45,389 nucleotides of DNA from JBKPCD01 sp046727175 (GCA_046727175.1 JBKPCD010000200.1:1-45389), one strand, 5' to 3'. Counted from the stretch's first letter, positions 23,460 through 33,036 are shown. Numbers and translations: made by a program. The notes: generated by a model not told the origin, from the sequence alone.

Positions 23460-26279
23460 CTATCTCGACGTTGTACGACTGACGTCGAAGGACCACGATT
23501 TCGTGGCTCCTCGTGCCTTCTCTCCGGTTCCTGTTGTTTCGGCCTGTGAACACGGCGCCAGTGCCGCAGCGCGCGCACGCGCCGCGCGGGCGCCGTCGTG
23601 ATCGCCCCGCTTATCCAGCAAGTCAGCGAGCGCGGCATGCGCGCGTGCGTGATGCTCGTCCAGCGCGATTGCCTGACGTAATGCGGCTTCGGCTTCGATG
23701 AACGATCCGCCATCGCGCAAGGCAAGACCCAGCTCGTAGTGTGCGTCGGCGAAGCCAGGACTGATCGCAGCGGCTTCGCGGCGTTGTGCGATCGCGCCAG
23801 CGAGATCTCCTTTCTTCAGCAGTGCGGCCGACGAATCGAGGAGCACGAGCATGCGGCCGAAGTCCGCCTTCTCTCCATTGAGGCGGCGGACTTCGGCCTG
23901 CTGCTGCAGCGCCTCGTCCCGTTGTCCGCTCTTCGTCAGCGCCTGTGCAAGCATCACACGGGCTTCGATCAGCGACGAATCCAGCCGCGTCGCCTCACGC
24001 AAATGTTCGACCGCTCCCGGTAGGTCGCCAAGCTTCAGGAGCACGGTGGCCAGCAGATGGTGGGCTTCGGCGTCCTGAGGCTGCAGCGTTGCCGCGCGAC
24101 GCAACTCGCTCGCCGCTGCGGTGACGTCACCTTTCTGCCGCAGCACGAGCCCGAGCGAACGGTGGGCGAGCGCATGATCGGGATTTTTCGCAAGCGCCGC
24201 ACGGAACTGTGCTTCGGCTGCTTCGAGGTTCCCCTCCAATCGAAGAGCGAGACCCAGGTTGTACGGGTACTCTGCGTTTTCGGGCGCGAGCGTCATTGCT
24301 CGTCGAATGTGTTGGACGGCCTGGCCGTATTGCTGTTGCTCGGCCAGGAGCTGCCCAAGCACGAGATGAAACTGCGCGTTGTCTGACTCCTGCTGAACGG
24401 CGGGTGAGAGTTCCGAAACGGCTTCGTCGATATCGGCCTTCAGCCGACGTCCCCGGCCATGCTGATATCGATTCCACAGCGTCACGGCAAGTTGATACCG
24501 AGCCTGAGCGGAATTAGGGCTGGCTCTCACCGCTTCTCGCAGCCGCGCAATCGCGCCATCGAGATCGCCCGCCGCCGCGCACGCAGCGGCACTTTCGGCC
24601 GCTGCTTCGACAGAGACCGATGGATCCGTTCTCGCCGAGTTCGGCGGGGAAGAGGGCTGTACCGTTCCGGCCTTCGCGCCCGACGAGGCCCGGGGTTCGG
24701 AGCGGGTGGCGCCGACTCGGACGATGCGAAACATCATGTGACGCAAGTCGGTGTCGGAATCGTCACCACGTTCCTGCGCGTTCAGCCGGCTGACGCGCGC
24801 GAGCAGATCGCGTGCACGATCCGTTTGGCCCGCGCGACGGTACGCCTGCGCGAGAACGTATGCCGGCGCAGCGGTCTCCGGTTCGAGCGAAACGGCCTTC
24901 TCGAGATGAGCGATCGCGTCGTCGACCTCGCCGCGTTTCAGCAGCAACTTGCCCAATTCTGCTTGCGCCTGCGGGAACGATGGGTCCACGCCGACCGCAG
25001 AGCGGAAGGCCTGCAGCGCCTCGGCGCCTCCGGCGTCGTCTGGCGCTGCGCCGGATCGCAGGAGGGCGATGCCCAGGGCGTACAGAAGCGCCGGTTGCGG
25101 CTTGCCTCGCTCCGCCGCGCGGCGTGAGTGCGTGCGAAGGAGATCGACGGCCTTCGGCGTCTCGCCGCGCTGCATCCAGACCATCGCGAGGGCGACATAC
25201 CCCGAGGGGTCGTCCGGCGCAAGGCGTGTCGCGCGACCGAATTCCTCCTCGGCCTGTTCATTGGCCCCTTTCATCGCGAGCACGACCCCCCGCTGGAGCG
25301 ACAGGGTCGCGGAATCCGGGCGGTGCTTCAGGCCGATATCGACGATCTCGAGCGCGAGGTCGTAGTTCTTGTGCTCCAGGCACAGCATCGCGAGATCGAT
25401 GTAGTGTTCCGTCGCGGCTGGTTCCAGTCGCGTCGCCTCGCGCAGGGCGTCGTAGGCCTCCTGGATCCGATTGTCCTTCGCGTACGCGCGCGACACGAGG
25501 TTGTACAGCTCCGCCGGTTTGACTCCTTGTTTGAACAACCCCTCGGCAACGCGGATCGCGGATTGGTGCTCTCCGGCCTCGATGAGCATGAGCGTCTCGT
25601 TGTAGCCCGCCGCGTACGCGTCGCGATGGCCATTCCGGCGAGCGGCGCCGAAGAAGCGCGCGGCCTCCGCACGGACCTCGTGACGTCCAAGGAGGACTCC
25701 TGCATCGAACAGGCTCGCCGAATCGCTTGGCGGCAAGCGATCGAGGAGCGCGACTGCGTCCGCGTTGCGCTGCTGATCGAGAAGACACGTCGCGTAATGC
25801 AGGATCCAAAGCGGATTCTGCGTGACGCGCGCGCCGCTCTTCTCGTAATACGGCAACGCTGCCGTGAAGGCGTTCCGCTGGAAATGAATCTCGCCCAGGT
25901 GCAGATGTGCGATCTCGTCGTTCGGAGTCTGTGCGAGCACCTCCTCGAAATGCTGCTGGGCGCTCGCAACACGGCCGGCCGTGAACTCGTTGACAGCGAG
26001 GTTCTTGAGGGCCGGAGTGAAGCGCGGATCGATTGCAAGCGCCGCGCGGAACCGCGCGATCGCGTCTTCAGGTCTGCCTGCTCCAGTCAGCGCGATGCCA
26101 AGCAGGTTGAGCGCCTTCAGATCTTTGGGGGCTGTCGCGATGAGCTGTTCGAGCGTCGCAATTGCCGCCTGGAACTCGTGACGCTGAACCTGTGCGATCG
26201 CGCAATCGTACGGCGTCGGGCCGCAGTCGGTCGTCTGCGCGTGTGCCGGAAAACACAATGACAGCCATAGAGGAACCAA
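23460..26279 (-). CDS. Secreted multi-TPR protein
   Basis: About 939 residues with roughly 20 TPR units, in two blocks separated by a low-complexity linker near the middle (EPRASSGAKAGTVQPSSPPN). TPR consensus positions (A-x-Y, N-L-G, P) are clear, for example in AEYPYNLGLALRLEGNLEAA and AHRSLGLVLRQKGDVTAAAS. A signal-peptide-like stretch (VPLWLSLCFPAHAQ) precedes the first repeat, so it is probably periplasmic. The start is uncertain: the nearest in-frame ATG (26456) would translate the dispersed repeat at 26302-26375 as its N-terminus. TTG 26279 (used here) or CTG 26291 fit the signal peptide better. The last ~25 residues (TTGTGEKARGATKS...) also look like translated repeat words. It probably works with the neighbouring TonB/CRTAC1 genes. 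Confidence 0.8.
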   Translation of the reverse strand: MVPLWLSLCFPAHAQTTDCGPTPYDCAIAQVQRHEFQAAIATLEQLIATAPKDLKALNLLGIALTGAGRPEDAIARFRAALAIDPRFTPALKNLAVNEFTAGRVASAQQHFEEVLAQTPNDEIAHLHLGEIHFQRNAFTAALPYYEKSGARVTQNPLWILHYATCLLDQQRNADAVALLDRLPPSDSASLFDAGVLLGRHEVRAEAARFFGAARRNGHRDAYAAGYNETLMLIEAGEHQSAIRVAEGLFKQGVKPAELYNLVSRAYAKDNRIQEAYDALREATRLEPAATEHYIDLAMLCLEHKNYDLALEIVDIGLKHRPDSATLSLQRGVVLAMKGANEQAEEEFGRATRLAPDDPSGYVALAMVWMQRGETPKAVDLLRTHSRRAAERGKPQPALLYALGIALLRSGAAPDDAGGAEALQAFRSAVGVDPSFPQAQAELGKLLLKRGEVDDAIAHLEKAVSLEPETAAPAYVLAQAYRRAGQTDRARDLLARVSRLNAQERGDDSDTDLRHMMFRIVRVGATRSEPRASSGAKAGTVQPSSPPNSARTDPSVSVEAAAESAAACAAAGDLDGAIARLREAVRASPNSAQARYQLAVTLWNRYQHGRGRRLKADIDEAVSELSPAVQQESDNAQFHLVLGQLLAEQQQYGQAVQHIRRAMTLAPENAEYPYNLGLALRLEGNLEAAEAQFRAALAKNPDHALAHRSLGLVLRQKGDVTAAASELRRAATLQPQDAEAHHLLATVLLKLGDLPGAVEHLREATRLDSSLIEARVMLAQALTKSGQRDEALQQQAEVRRLNGEKADFGRMLVLLDSSAALLKKGDLAGAIAQRREAAAISPGFADAHYELGLALRDGGSFIEAEAALRQAIALDEHHARAHAALADLLDKRGDHDGARAARARAAALAPCSQAETTGTGEKARGATKSWSFDVSRTTSR

Positions 26280-26301
26280 AACGCTGCTCAGAACATGCGC
26301 G

Positions 26302-26375
26302 CCGGTAGCTCGATAGTTCGGTGGCTCGGTAGCTCGCTTGCGTGCCGGGATTCGGGGCTCGGGGCTCGGGGCTCG
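26302..26375 (-). repeat. Composite dispersed repeat, copy 2
   Basis: Read on the minus strand: heptamers GAGCCCC/GAATCCC (26346-26375), linker GGCACGCAAGCG, then octamers AGCTACCG, AGCCACCG, AACTATCG, AGCTACCG (26302-26338). It matches copy 1 at 109-211 in order and orientation relative to the downstream gene. It lies over the place where the TPR gene's start would be. Confidence 0.75.
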
Positions 26376-26518
26376 CGTGTTTTCATGTGGCGGGGTCAGC
26401 GCGAGATCACGATCCCTGCCAGGAAAAGCTTGGAATGGCCGGCCGCTCCGGTGCATCAGACGATTACGCTAACACGACCTTGAAACTTTGGGTCGAGAAG
26501 CGGAATAAGGGGCATTTT

Positions 26519-26590
26519 GAAGAAACGAAGCCACGATGAAAATCAACCCCAATTAGGTCTTCGTGGTCTTCGTCCCTTCGTAGTCGTCGT
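26519..26590. repeat. Facing pair of CTTCGTGGT-type words
   Basis: Left: GAAACGAAGCCACGATG. Right: TCTTCGTGGTCTTCGTCCCTTCG. The arms are inverted versions of one word. It lies downstream of TonB receptor 1 and upstream of the TPR gene. Confidence 0.5.
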
Positions 26591-26632
26591 GAGAACGCCG
26601 TCGTGTGTGGTAGTGAAGATTGCTCAATTTGT

Positions 26633-29600
26633 CTAGAACGAGAACCTCGTCGAGAACTGGACAATGCGGCCTGGCTGAGCGGAAGTGGACCGGCCGAAGG
26701 TCGCATTGATCATGTTGTTGTCGGGGTTGTTCAGGTTCAGTGTGTTGAACAGGTTGAATGATTCGAAACGCAGCTGAAGATCGCCGCTTCCGGTGAAGGC
26801 CCACGGCGTTCGAATAACGCGGGCGAAGAGGAGATCGACGTTGAAGTACCGCGGCCCGCCAAACGTGTTCCGTCCGAGCGCGCCCGGTCGCCCGGGCGCG
26901 GGAATGGGGAAGTCCGACGCCGAAAAGATTCCGCTGAGAAAGTCGTCGTTCGAGAGGCCGCCCTTCGAATCGCCGAACGCCGGAACGTTGGGACGATCGT
27001 TGCCCGTGAAGTTGTCGGCGTTGAAATCGCAGCCGCTGTTCCCGACAATCGCGCCAGAGGCGTCTCTCACGGGAATGAAACCGCGGTTGTTGCACACGAC
27101 GGAGAAAGGCGTACCAGTCTGCGCGATGAGGACCCCCGCGAGCTGCCAACCTCCAGCAAGCACGCGCGCGATCCCCCTTGCGGGGCTGGGCAGCAGCCAG
27201 TTAGCCGACAGCGCGATCTTCTGTCGCACATCGAAGTCTGCCGGTCCTTTCTCCTGATCGGGCGGCCCGTACGCGTCTGGCCGGCCCGCTGCCGAAAACG
27301 AACTGGAATAATCGGTGGCCTTGCCGAACGTGTAGGCGGCACCGACCTGCACCGCGGTCCGATTGACTTTGAGGGCAATCGTGCCGCCGTTGAACGAGCT
27401 CTGGTCCGTCGACTCGGTGTAATTGATGGACGCAAACCCGGGCAGGATCCCATCGAATCGGCCGTCCAACATATCGCCGTTGTAGCGGTTGATATCGAAC
27501 TTGCGATAGGCGTTGCGCCCGCGCGATCCGATATAGTCCGCTTCGACGGCAATCGTTTTTCCAAGCTCACGCTGCGCTCCGACGAACCAGTTGTCGAGAT
27601 ACATGTTCTTGAAATCGGGATCGACGACGTGCACGAGGCCTCGGCCGTTGGCCAGACCGCCAGACGGGTTCAGCCCGGCCGTCAACCCGATCGGCCGCGG
27701 AAAGTCGTAGGGCATATCGCGATTGCGTCCCAATCCAAACACCGGTTTTGCGGTCGGGTCGCTCGCGAGCACGCTCGCGATGGCGAACCCTGGCAGGTTG
27801 AGGTGTTCAGAGTCCCAAATCTGATTCGACATGCGATCGTACGAGCGCCCGATACCTCCGCGAATCGACATCACCCCGCGGTGCGTCGGATCCCACGCGA
27901 AGCTCGCCCGCGGCGCGAGCGTGTGCTGGCCGCCGTTCCACAGCCCCCCTTCGAGATAGTAGTGCCTCTCGACCATGTGCGCCCCCTCCAGGCGCGCGCG
28001 GAGGTCGCTCCCGGCTCCCATTACGATGTTGGCCATGTCGCCCGACGCATCGTAGATGTTCAGGAAGCCCTCGTATCGCAGACCCGCATTGACGCTGAGA
28101 TTCGGTTTCACTTTCCAGTCGTTCTGAATGAACGCCGACACCGATTGCGTGCGGTGGAAGCGGGTCAGCGACGTTACGGGCCCGGCGGTGACTGGATCCA
28201 TTCCGACTTGTCCCTGCTGTCGCGGAGTGTCAGCCGCGAAGTCGAAGACATTGTTGAAGTCGTACGTGGGTCGATTGTAAGTACGCGACGAGTCGTTGTC
28301 GGCGTGCTCGCGAGTGTAGGCACCGCCGACCTTCATGCTGTGCGTGCCACGCGTCCACGTCACGACATCGCGCCACTCGAAGCTGTTCTGGACGAACTCG
28401 TTCGGGCCAAATCCCTGCTGATAGCCAGTCAGGCCTCCGACGGTGATGCCGGGCACTTCGGGGTAAGGGTTGGTCAGTTCCCCCCACGGACGCACCCACG
28501 AGAAGGACGCCTCGTTCAGGAGCGATGGCGACAGGATCTTCGTGTAATTCGTGTTGACGTGCATGCTGTTCGTTGGCGACGGCGCCGTGAACGCCGGATA
28601 CACGCTCGGCTCCCCGAATCCCACCTTGTCCGTCGTCGTCCGGTTGATGGAACCGTAGAGACGATCGTGCCCACCGTTGAAGGTGTGGTCGACACGCACG
28701 GTCCACTGCAGGCCGTTCCGCGGGGATGTGTCGTTCCAGGTTCCCACGCCCATGACCGGGAAGTTGCAGGGGATGGAACCGACAGGAGAGGCGATCGGTG
28801 TGTCTCCCGTACAGGAAGAACTCAGGAGAGACCCGGCCGTGCGGATGTTCCGGTCCGGCGTGAATGATGCCGGAAAACTGTTCATGATGTAGGTCGACAC
28901 GTTGTTCGGACGATTCTGCTGCATGAACCGGGCGAAGTCGGGCGTGATCACGGTGGTGTCGCGGCTGATGGCGACGCTCGAGCGCAGCAGATCGCCAGAC
29001 GTGAAGAAAAAGGTGCGGTCTCGCGCGACCGGACCGCCGACGCCCCATGACAGTTCGTTCCGGCTGAAATTCGGCGTGGTCTTCTCGAAGTAGTTCTTGG
29101 CCTGCAGCTCGTCGTTCGTGAAGTAATAGCTGACGCCGCCGTGGATATCGTTCGTTCCGCTCTTCGTGACGATATTCACGAGCACCGAACCGTTTCGGCC
29201 GTATTCGGCCGAGAAGTTATTGACCGACACACGGACTTCCTGGACGCTTTCGGTGTTGGGGTTGACGTTCACCACACCGCTTCGCTGACTCGAGCTGACC
29301 GTCGACGAGTCGATCAGGAAGTTGTTCGATTCGGTTCGCGCGCCATTGGCGTTCATGTTGACGCTGTATTCATTGCTGTAAAGATCGGAGCTGGATTGCG
29401 CGTACGCCTGCGTGCCGCCGGTTGCGCGGCCCAGCACGCCGGGAGTCAGCACGACGAGTTGAAAGAAGTTGCGCCCGGCGAGCGGCAGGTTCTTGACCTG
29501 ACCTTCTTCGATGAGTCCCGAAACGCGTCCCTGTGCGGTCTCGACGAGCGGCGCGGAAGCCTGCACCGTGACCTCCTCGGCCGTCGCGCCGACGTCCATC

Positions 29601-29998
29601 ACGAGATTGACCGTTCTCGTCTCCGCGACCTGGAGCCGAATGTGTTCCTGGACGACGGTCTTGAACCCTTGCAGACTGACCCGAACGGTGTAGAGGCCGT
29701 TGCCCAGCGACGGGAACCGGTAATATCCGGCATCGCTCGTCTGAGCGTTCTGCGTGGCGCCGGTCTCCTCGTTTCTGAGCGTGACCGTCGCGCGCGGAAC
29801 GACGCCGCCTGTGGAGTCGGTCACAGTGCCCTCAATCGCGCTCGCGAACTGGGCCCGCGCTTCACTGCACAGCAGCAGGCTGGCGCCGAGTGCGGCAAGC
29901 ACCCGCCCCACACTGCGGATGCGAGCGGAGGCACCTGGAAATGCTGATACGTTCGCCGGGTTACGCTTAGTCTGAAATGTCAATGACGTCATCCGCAT
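26633..29998 (-). CDS. TonB-dependent receptor with carboxypeptidase-regulatory-like domain (Oar-like), 1
   Basis: 1121 residues from ATG 29998, chosen because GGGAGG stands 5 nt upstream; the open frame extends to 30289 but that part overlaps the divergent promoter region. It has a signal peptide ending near residue 48 (LGASLLLCSEARA), then a CarboxypepD_reg domain (IEGTVTDSTGGVVPRATVTL, SLQGFKTVVQEHIRL), a plug (LPLAGRNFFQLVVLTPGV, VRVSVNNFSAEYGRNGSVLV) and a large outer-membrane barrel ending in Phe (VQFSTRFSF), the usual beta-signal. Receptors of this type import large or complex substrates with TonB energy; the substrate is unknown. Divergent from the CRTAC1 gene at 30199. Confidence 0.9.
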   Translation of the reverse strand: MRMTSLTFQTKRNPANVSAFPGASARIRSVGRVLAALGASLLLCSEARAQFASAIEGTVTDSTGGVVPRATVTLRNEETGATQNAQTSDAGYYRFPSLGNGLYTVRVSLQGFKTVVQEHIRLQVAETRTVNLVMDVGATAEEVTVQASAPLVETAQGRVSGLIEEGQVKNLPLAGRNFFQLVVLTPGVLGRATGGTQAYAQSSSDLYSNEYSVNMNANGARTESNNFLIDSSTVSSSQRSGVVNVNPNTESVQEVRVSVNNFSAEYGRNGSVLVNIVTKSGTNDIHGGVSYYFTNDELQAKNYFEKTTPNFSRNELSWGVGGPVARDRTFFFTSGDLLRSSVAISRDTTVITPDFARFMQQNRPNNVSTYIMNSFPASFTPDRNIRTAGSLLSSSCTGDTPIASPVGSIPCNFPVMGVGTWNDTSPRNGLQWTVRVDHTFNGGHDRLYGSINRTTTDKVGFGEPSVYPAFTAPSPTNSMHVNTNYTKILSPSLLNEASFSWVRPWGELTNPYPEVPGITVGGLTGYQQGFGPNEFVQNSFEWRDVVTWTRGTHSMKVGGAYTREHADNDSSRTYNRPTYDFNNVFDFAADTPRQQGQVGMDPVTAGPVTSLTRFHRTQSVSAFIQNDWKVKPNLSVNAGLRYEGFLNIYDASGDMANIVMGAGSDLRARLEGAHMVERHYYLEGGLWNGGQHTLAPRASFAWDPTHRGVMSIRGGIGRSYDRMSNQIWDSEHLNLPGFAIASVLASDPTAKPVFGLGRNRDMPYDFPRPIGLTAGLNPSGGLANGRGLVHVVDPDFKNMYLDNWFVGAQRELGKTIAVEADYIGSRGRNAYRKFDINRYNGDMLDGRFDGILPGFASINYTESTDQSSFNGGTIALKVNRTAVQVGAAYTFGKATDYSSSFSAAGRPDAYGPPDQEKGPADFDVRQKIALSANWLLPSPARGIARVLAGGWQLAGVLIAQTGTPFSVVCNNRGFIPVRDASGAIVGNSGCDFNADNFTGNDRPNVPAFGDSKGGLSNDDFLSGIFSASDFPIPAPGRPGALGRNTFGGPRYFNVDLLFARVIRTPWAFTGSGDLQLRFESFNLFNTLNLNNPDNNMINATFGRSTSAQPGRIVQFSTRFSF

Positions 29999-30089
29999 CC
30001 CGGCCTCCCGTGGAGGAGCAACGAGACCCGTCATCGCACCGCGTCGTTCTCTGCGGAGCTTTCGACGGGGGGCCAGCAGGACGTTACAA

Positions 30090-30130
30090 CTGATATGCCA
30101 GTTATCGACGCGTGATATATCGTATATGCC
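30090..30130. promoter_or_regulatory. Candidate regulator-binding dyads in the TonB / CRTAC1 divergent region
   Basis: ATATA-TCG-TATAT (30115-30127) is a perfect 5+3+5 dyad. ATATGCC occurs as a direct repeat ending at 30099 and 30130, 31 bp apart or about three helical turns. AACTG-N6-CAGTT lies beside it. AT-rich TGATATAT-type sites are typical of GntR/FadR-like regulators, but the regulator is not in the window. Confidence 0.45.
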
Positions 30131-30198
30131 GGCTTCGCTTGTCAAGCCCAATTCACTCGAACCAGGCGATGCGGCGAGGGTGCCGGCAGCACAGGCCA

Positions 30199-31998
30199 AT
30201 GACGTCTCGTCGTCGCACGCCGCGGGCTCTTTTCCAGGCGCCGCCCCTCGGCCTCGTCGTTCTCGGATCGTGGGTGGCCCTCGAGGCATTCCAGGGCATG
30301 GGCAGTCCGAAGCGCAATCCCCCTCCGCCAGTGCGCGTCGAAACCACGCTTCCGCCGATCGCGGTGGATTTCCGAGATGTTGCCGAGCAGGCCGGGCTCA
30401 CTGCGGCGACCGTATCGGGGACCGAGGACCGCAAGAAGTACATCCTCGAGACGACCGGCACCGGTGTCGCGCTCTTCGATTACGACAACGACGGACGGGT
30501 CGACATATTCATTCCGAATGGAACGACGTTCGAGAGTGCTGTCAGCGGTGCACCCCCGCCGACCGCCCACTTGTACCGCAATCTTGGCGGACTGAAGTTC
30601 GAGGACGTTACAGCCCGCGCACACCTGACGCGATCCGGATGGGGGCAGGGTGTCTGCGTGGGCGACTACGACAACGACGGACGGCGCGATCTCTTCGTGA
30701 CCTACTACGGTCAGAGTGCGTTGTTTCACAATCGGTCCGACGGAACGTTCGACGATGTGACGGATGCCGCGGGATTTCACGTGTCAGCGCCGCGCTGGGA
30801 TACGGGCTGTACGTTCTTCGACTACGACCTCGACGGGCGTCTCGATCTCGCCGTCACGAGCTATCTCGAATTCGATCGCGCGAAGATCCCCGAGCCTGGT
30901 ACGGGCGGCTACTGTCAATGGAAGGGAATTCCAGTCATGTGCGGCCCGCGTGGTCTGCCGTTCGCGCGCAATCGTCTGTTTCACAACGAGGGAAACGGAC
31001 GATTCACTGACGTCTCGCTTGCGAGCGGAATCGGCAAGACGAAGGGCTGCTACGCCTTCACCGTCGTCGCGTCGGACTTCGACAACGATGGATATCCGGA
31101 TCTGTACGTCGCGTGCGACTCTACGCCCAGCCTGCTGTACCACAACAACAAGGATGGGACGTTCGAGGACGTGGGCCTGCTTGCTGGTGTTGCGCTGAAC
31201 GAGGACGGTCAGGAGCAGGGCGGCATGGGCGTCTCGGCCGCCGATTACGACGAGGACGGCAACGTCGACATCGTCAAGACGAATTTCAGCGACGATGTGC
31301 CGAACCTGTATCACAACAACGGAGACGGCACGTTCGAGGACCGCGTGCTGCAGTCAGGCCTTGGCGGCTACATGCAGTACGTCGGTTGGGGTGTTCACCT
31401 GGCCGACTTCGATCACGACGGGCGACGCGACCTCCTGATGTTCAACGGACACGTCTACCCTGAAGCCGATCAGACGCCCGAGATCCGGTATCGCCAGCCA
31501 CGTTTGTTCTACTGGCACGTCGGCAGTGGCAAGTTCAAGGATCTCTTGCGCTCGGCCGGCCCCGGAATCGCGACCGCAATGTCTTCACGAGGCTCGGCGG
31601 TCGGTGATTTGGATGATGACGGGTCTCTCGAAGTCGTCGTCAGCAACATGGGCGCGAGGCCCAGCCTGCTGAAGAATGGCGGAACGCATCAGCACTGGCT
31701 GCTCGTGCGGCTGGTTGGCGTCTCCGCAAACAAGGATGCGATCGGTGCGCGCGTGATTGTACAGGCCGGAGGATCGAAGGTCTCGGGCGAGGTGCAGAGC
31801 GGATCCAGCTACATCTCGCAGAACGACGCTCGGGTGCACCTCGGCCTGTCCAAGGCGGAGAGCTACGACCGGATCGATGTCATCTGGCCTGGCGGTGCTC
31901 GCGAACGGTTCCCTGGCGGCAGGGCGGATCGCCTCGTCACGCTGACGCAAGGCGCCGGCTCGCGTGCGCCTGACGAGAGACGGGGTCAAGACCCGTAG
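30199..31998 (+). CDS. CRTAC1 family protein (FG-GAP repeats, ASPIC/UnbV), 2
   Basis: 599 residues from the ATG at 30199 (MTSRRRTPRALFQAPPLGLV, a twin-arginine-like or Sec signal); AGG stands 3 nt upstream. The frame is open from 30112 but that part covers the divergent promoter. Blades with calcium loops are DYDNDGRVDI, DYDNDGRRDL, DYDLDGRLDL, DFDNDGYPDL, DYDEDGNVDI, DFDHDGRRDL and DLDDDGSLEV. An ASPIC/UnbV domain closes the protein (VRLVGVSANKDAIGARVIVQ, SGSSYISQNDARVHLGL, IDVIWPGGARERF). It is secreted. Its function is unknown; the shared intergenic region suggests co-regulation with TonB receptor 1. Confidence 0.88.
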   Translation: MTSRRRTPRALFQAPPLGLVVLGSWVALEAFQGMGSPKRNPPPPVRVETTLPPIAVDFRDVAEQAGLTAATVSGTEDRKKYILETTGTGVALFDYDNDGRVDIFIPNGTTFESAVSGAPPPTAHLYRNLGGLKFEDVTARAHLTRSGWGQGVCVGDYDNDGRRDLFVTYYGQSALFHNRSDGTFDDVTDAAGFHVSAPRWDTGCTFFDYDLDGRLDLAVTSYLEFDRAKIPEPGTGGYCQWKGIPVMCGPRGLPFARNRLFHNEGNGRFTDVSLASGIGKTKGCYAFTVVASDFDNDGYPDLYVACDSTPSLLYHNNKDGTFEDVGLLAGVALNEDGQEQGGMGVSAADYDEDGNVDIVKTNFSDDVPNLYHNNGDGTFEDRVLQSGLGGYMQYVGWGVHLADFDHDGRRDLLMFNGHVYPEADQTPEIRYRQPRLFYWHVGSGKFKDLLRSAGPGIATAMSSRGSAVGDLDDDGSLEVVVSNMGARPSLLKNGGTHQHWLLVRLVGVSANKDAIGARVIVQAGGSKVSGEVQSGSSYISQNDARVHLGLSKAESYDRIDVIWPGGARERFPGGRADRLVTLTQGAGSRAPDERRGQDP

Positions 31999-32017
31999 TG
32001 TCCGCCTTCAGGCGGAC
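31981..32017. terminator. Two hairpins overlapping the 3' ends of convergent genes
   Basis: CGGG-N7-CCCG (31981-31995) is followed by GTCCGCC-TTCA-GGCGGAC (32000-32017). The CRTAC1 stop is at 31996-31998 and the methyltransferase stop at 32008-32010, inside the second hairpin. This is a compact bidirectional terminator candidate without a U-tract. The second hairpin resembles a palindromic repeat that I have seen often in this bacterial group. Confidence 0.5.
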
Positions 32018-33036
32018 GCCAACTCGGCCTCGACAATGCTGATCTCGGAGGCCGTCGGAATCACGCGTGTCATTTTCAAGCCCGCGGATGCCAGCAGCTT
32101 CGCGTATTCGCCGGCGGTGCGTTCTTCGCCCCCAGGGATCGCCAGCATCACCATGTCGAGCAGCTTGCCGAAGTGGGGCGTGTTGCCTTCCGGCAGCACG
32201 AACTCGACGATGAGCAGCTTGGCCCCCTGCTTCATGGCCTTCCGGCAATTCCCGAGAATTGTGCGGCACTGATCTTCGTTCCAGTCGTGGATGATGTGCG
32301 ACAGGATATACGCATCACCTCCTGCTGGTACGCTCTCAAAAAAGTTCCCGCGCTCGATCGACACTCGGTTCTCCACTCCCCGAGCGCGTAGAAGCGTTGG
32401 CGCTTCGGTCACCACGTGTGGCCGATCGAACAGAATGCCTTTCGGCTGAGGGTACCGCCCGAGAATATGAGCCAGCATGTTCCCGGTCGCTCCACCAACA
32501 TCGACGATCGTGCCGAAGTTCGAGAAGTCGTAGGCTTCGGCGACGGCTGGCGGCTCGGCGCCGTGAATCCCGACCATTGCTTCGCTGAACTGTGCGGCGT
32601 CCGCCGGATTCTGAGCCAGGTAATCAAAGACTGGCATGCCGAAGACCTTCTCCGCCGCGGTCTTGCCGGTCTCGAGGGAGTACTGAAACTCCCCCATGCT
32701 CTTCCACATCCACGGTCCCGCCATTGTCAGTACTGTCGATCGCGCACACCCGGGAGCATCGCTCCTCAGCGCATCGCCGAGCGGAGTCAGCGTGAACGTG
32801 TCGTCCTCACGCTGTTGCAGAATGCCGAAGCTTGCGAGTGTCCGCATGAATCGATGAAGTGCGCGTGGATTCGTACCTGTGGAACCCGCCAGTTCGGCGG
32901 CGGATTTGGCACCGTCAGCCATGTGATCCGCGAGACCGATACTGGCGGCCGTGGAGATGAGGCGCGAGATCCAGCACCCGGTTGCCATCTGAATGACCTG
33001 AACGTGCGGTGGGACTGACGGTTGCGGCTGGGACAT
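32008..33036 (-). CDS. SAM-dependent O-methyltransferase (plant-type COMT / hydroxyindole-like)
   Basis: 342 residues. An N-terminal winged-helix dimerisation domain (about 10-100, LADHMADGAKSAAELAGSTG ... ALHRFMRTLASFGIL) precedes a class I methyltransferase domain with the SAM motif DVGGATG at 179-185 and DRPHVV at 204-209. The catalytic-base His250 lies in HIIHDWNEDQC. The fold and motifs are those of small-molecule O-methyltransferases (acetylserotonin/caffeate type), which methylate phenolic or similar hydroxyls. A phenolic substrate would suit the aromatic-catabolism genes nearby, but that is inference. GGGGAG stands 9 nt before the ATG. The gene is monocistronic. Confidence 0.9.
   Translation of the reverse strand: MSQPQPSVPPHVQVIQMATGCWISRLISTAASIGLADHMADGAKSAAELAGSTGTNPRALHRFMRTLASFGILQQREDDTFTLTPLGDALRSDAPGCARSTVLTMAGPWMWKSMGEFQYSLETGKTAAEKVFGMPVFDYLAQNPADAAQFSEAMVGIHGAEPPAVAEAYDFSNFGTIVDVGGATGNMLAHILGRYPQPKGILFDRPHVVTEAPTLLRARGVENRVSIERGNFFESVPAGGDAYILSHIIHDWNEDQCRTILGNCRKAMKQGAKLLIVEFVLPEGNTPHFGKLLDMVMLAIPGGEERTAGEYAKLLASAGLKMTRVIPTASEISIVEAELASA

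Noticed and set aside
29999..30289. N-terminal extension of TonB receptor 1
   Set aside because: It covers the divergent promoter region and the start of the CRTAC1 gene; GGGAGG marks the start at 29998.
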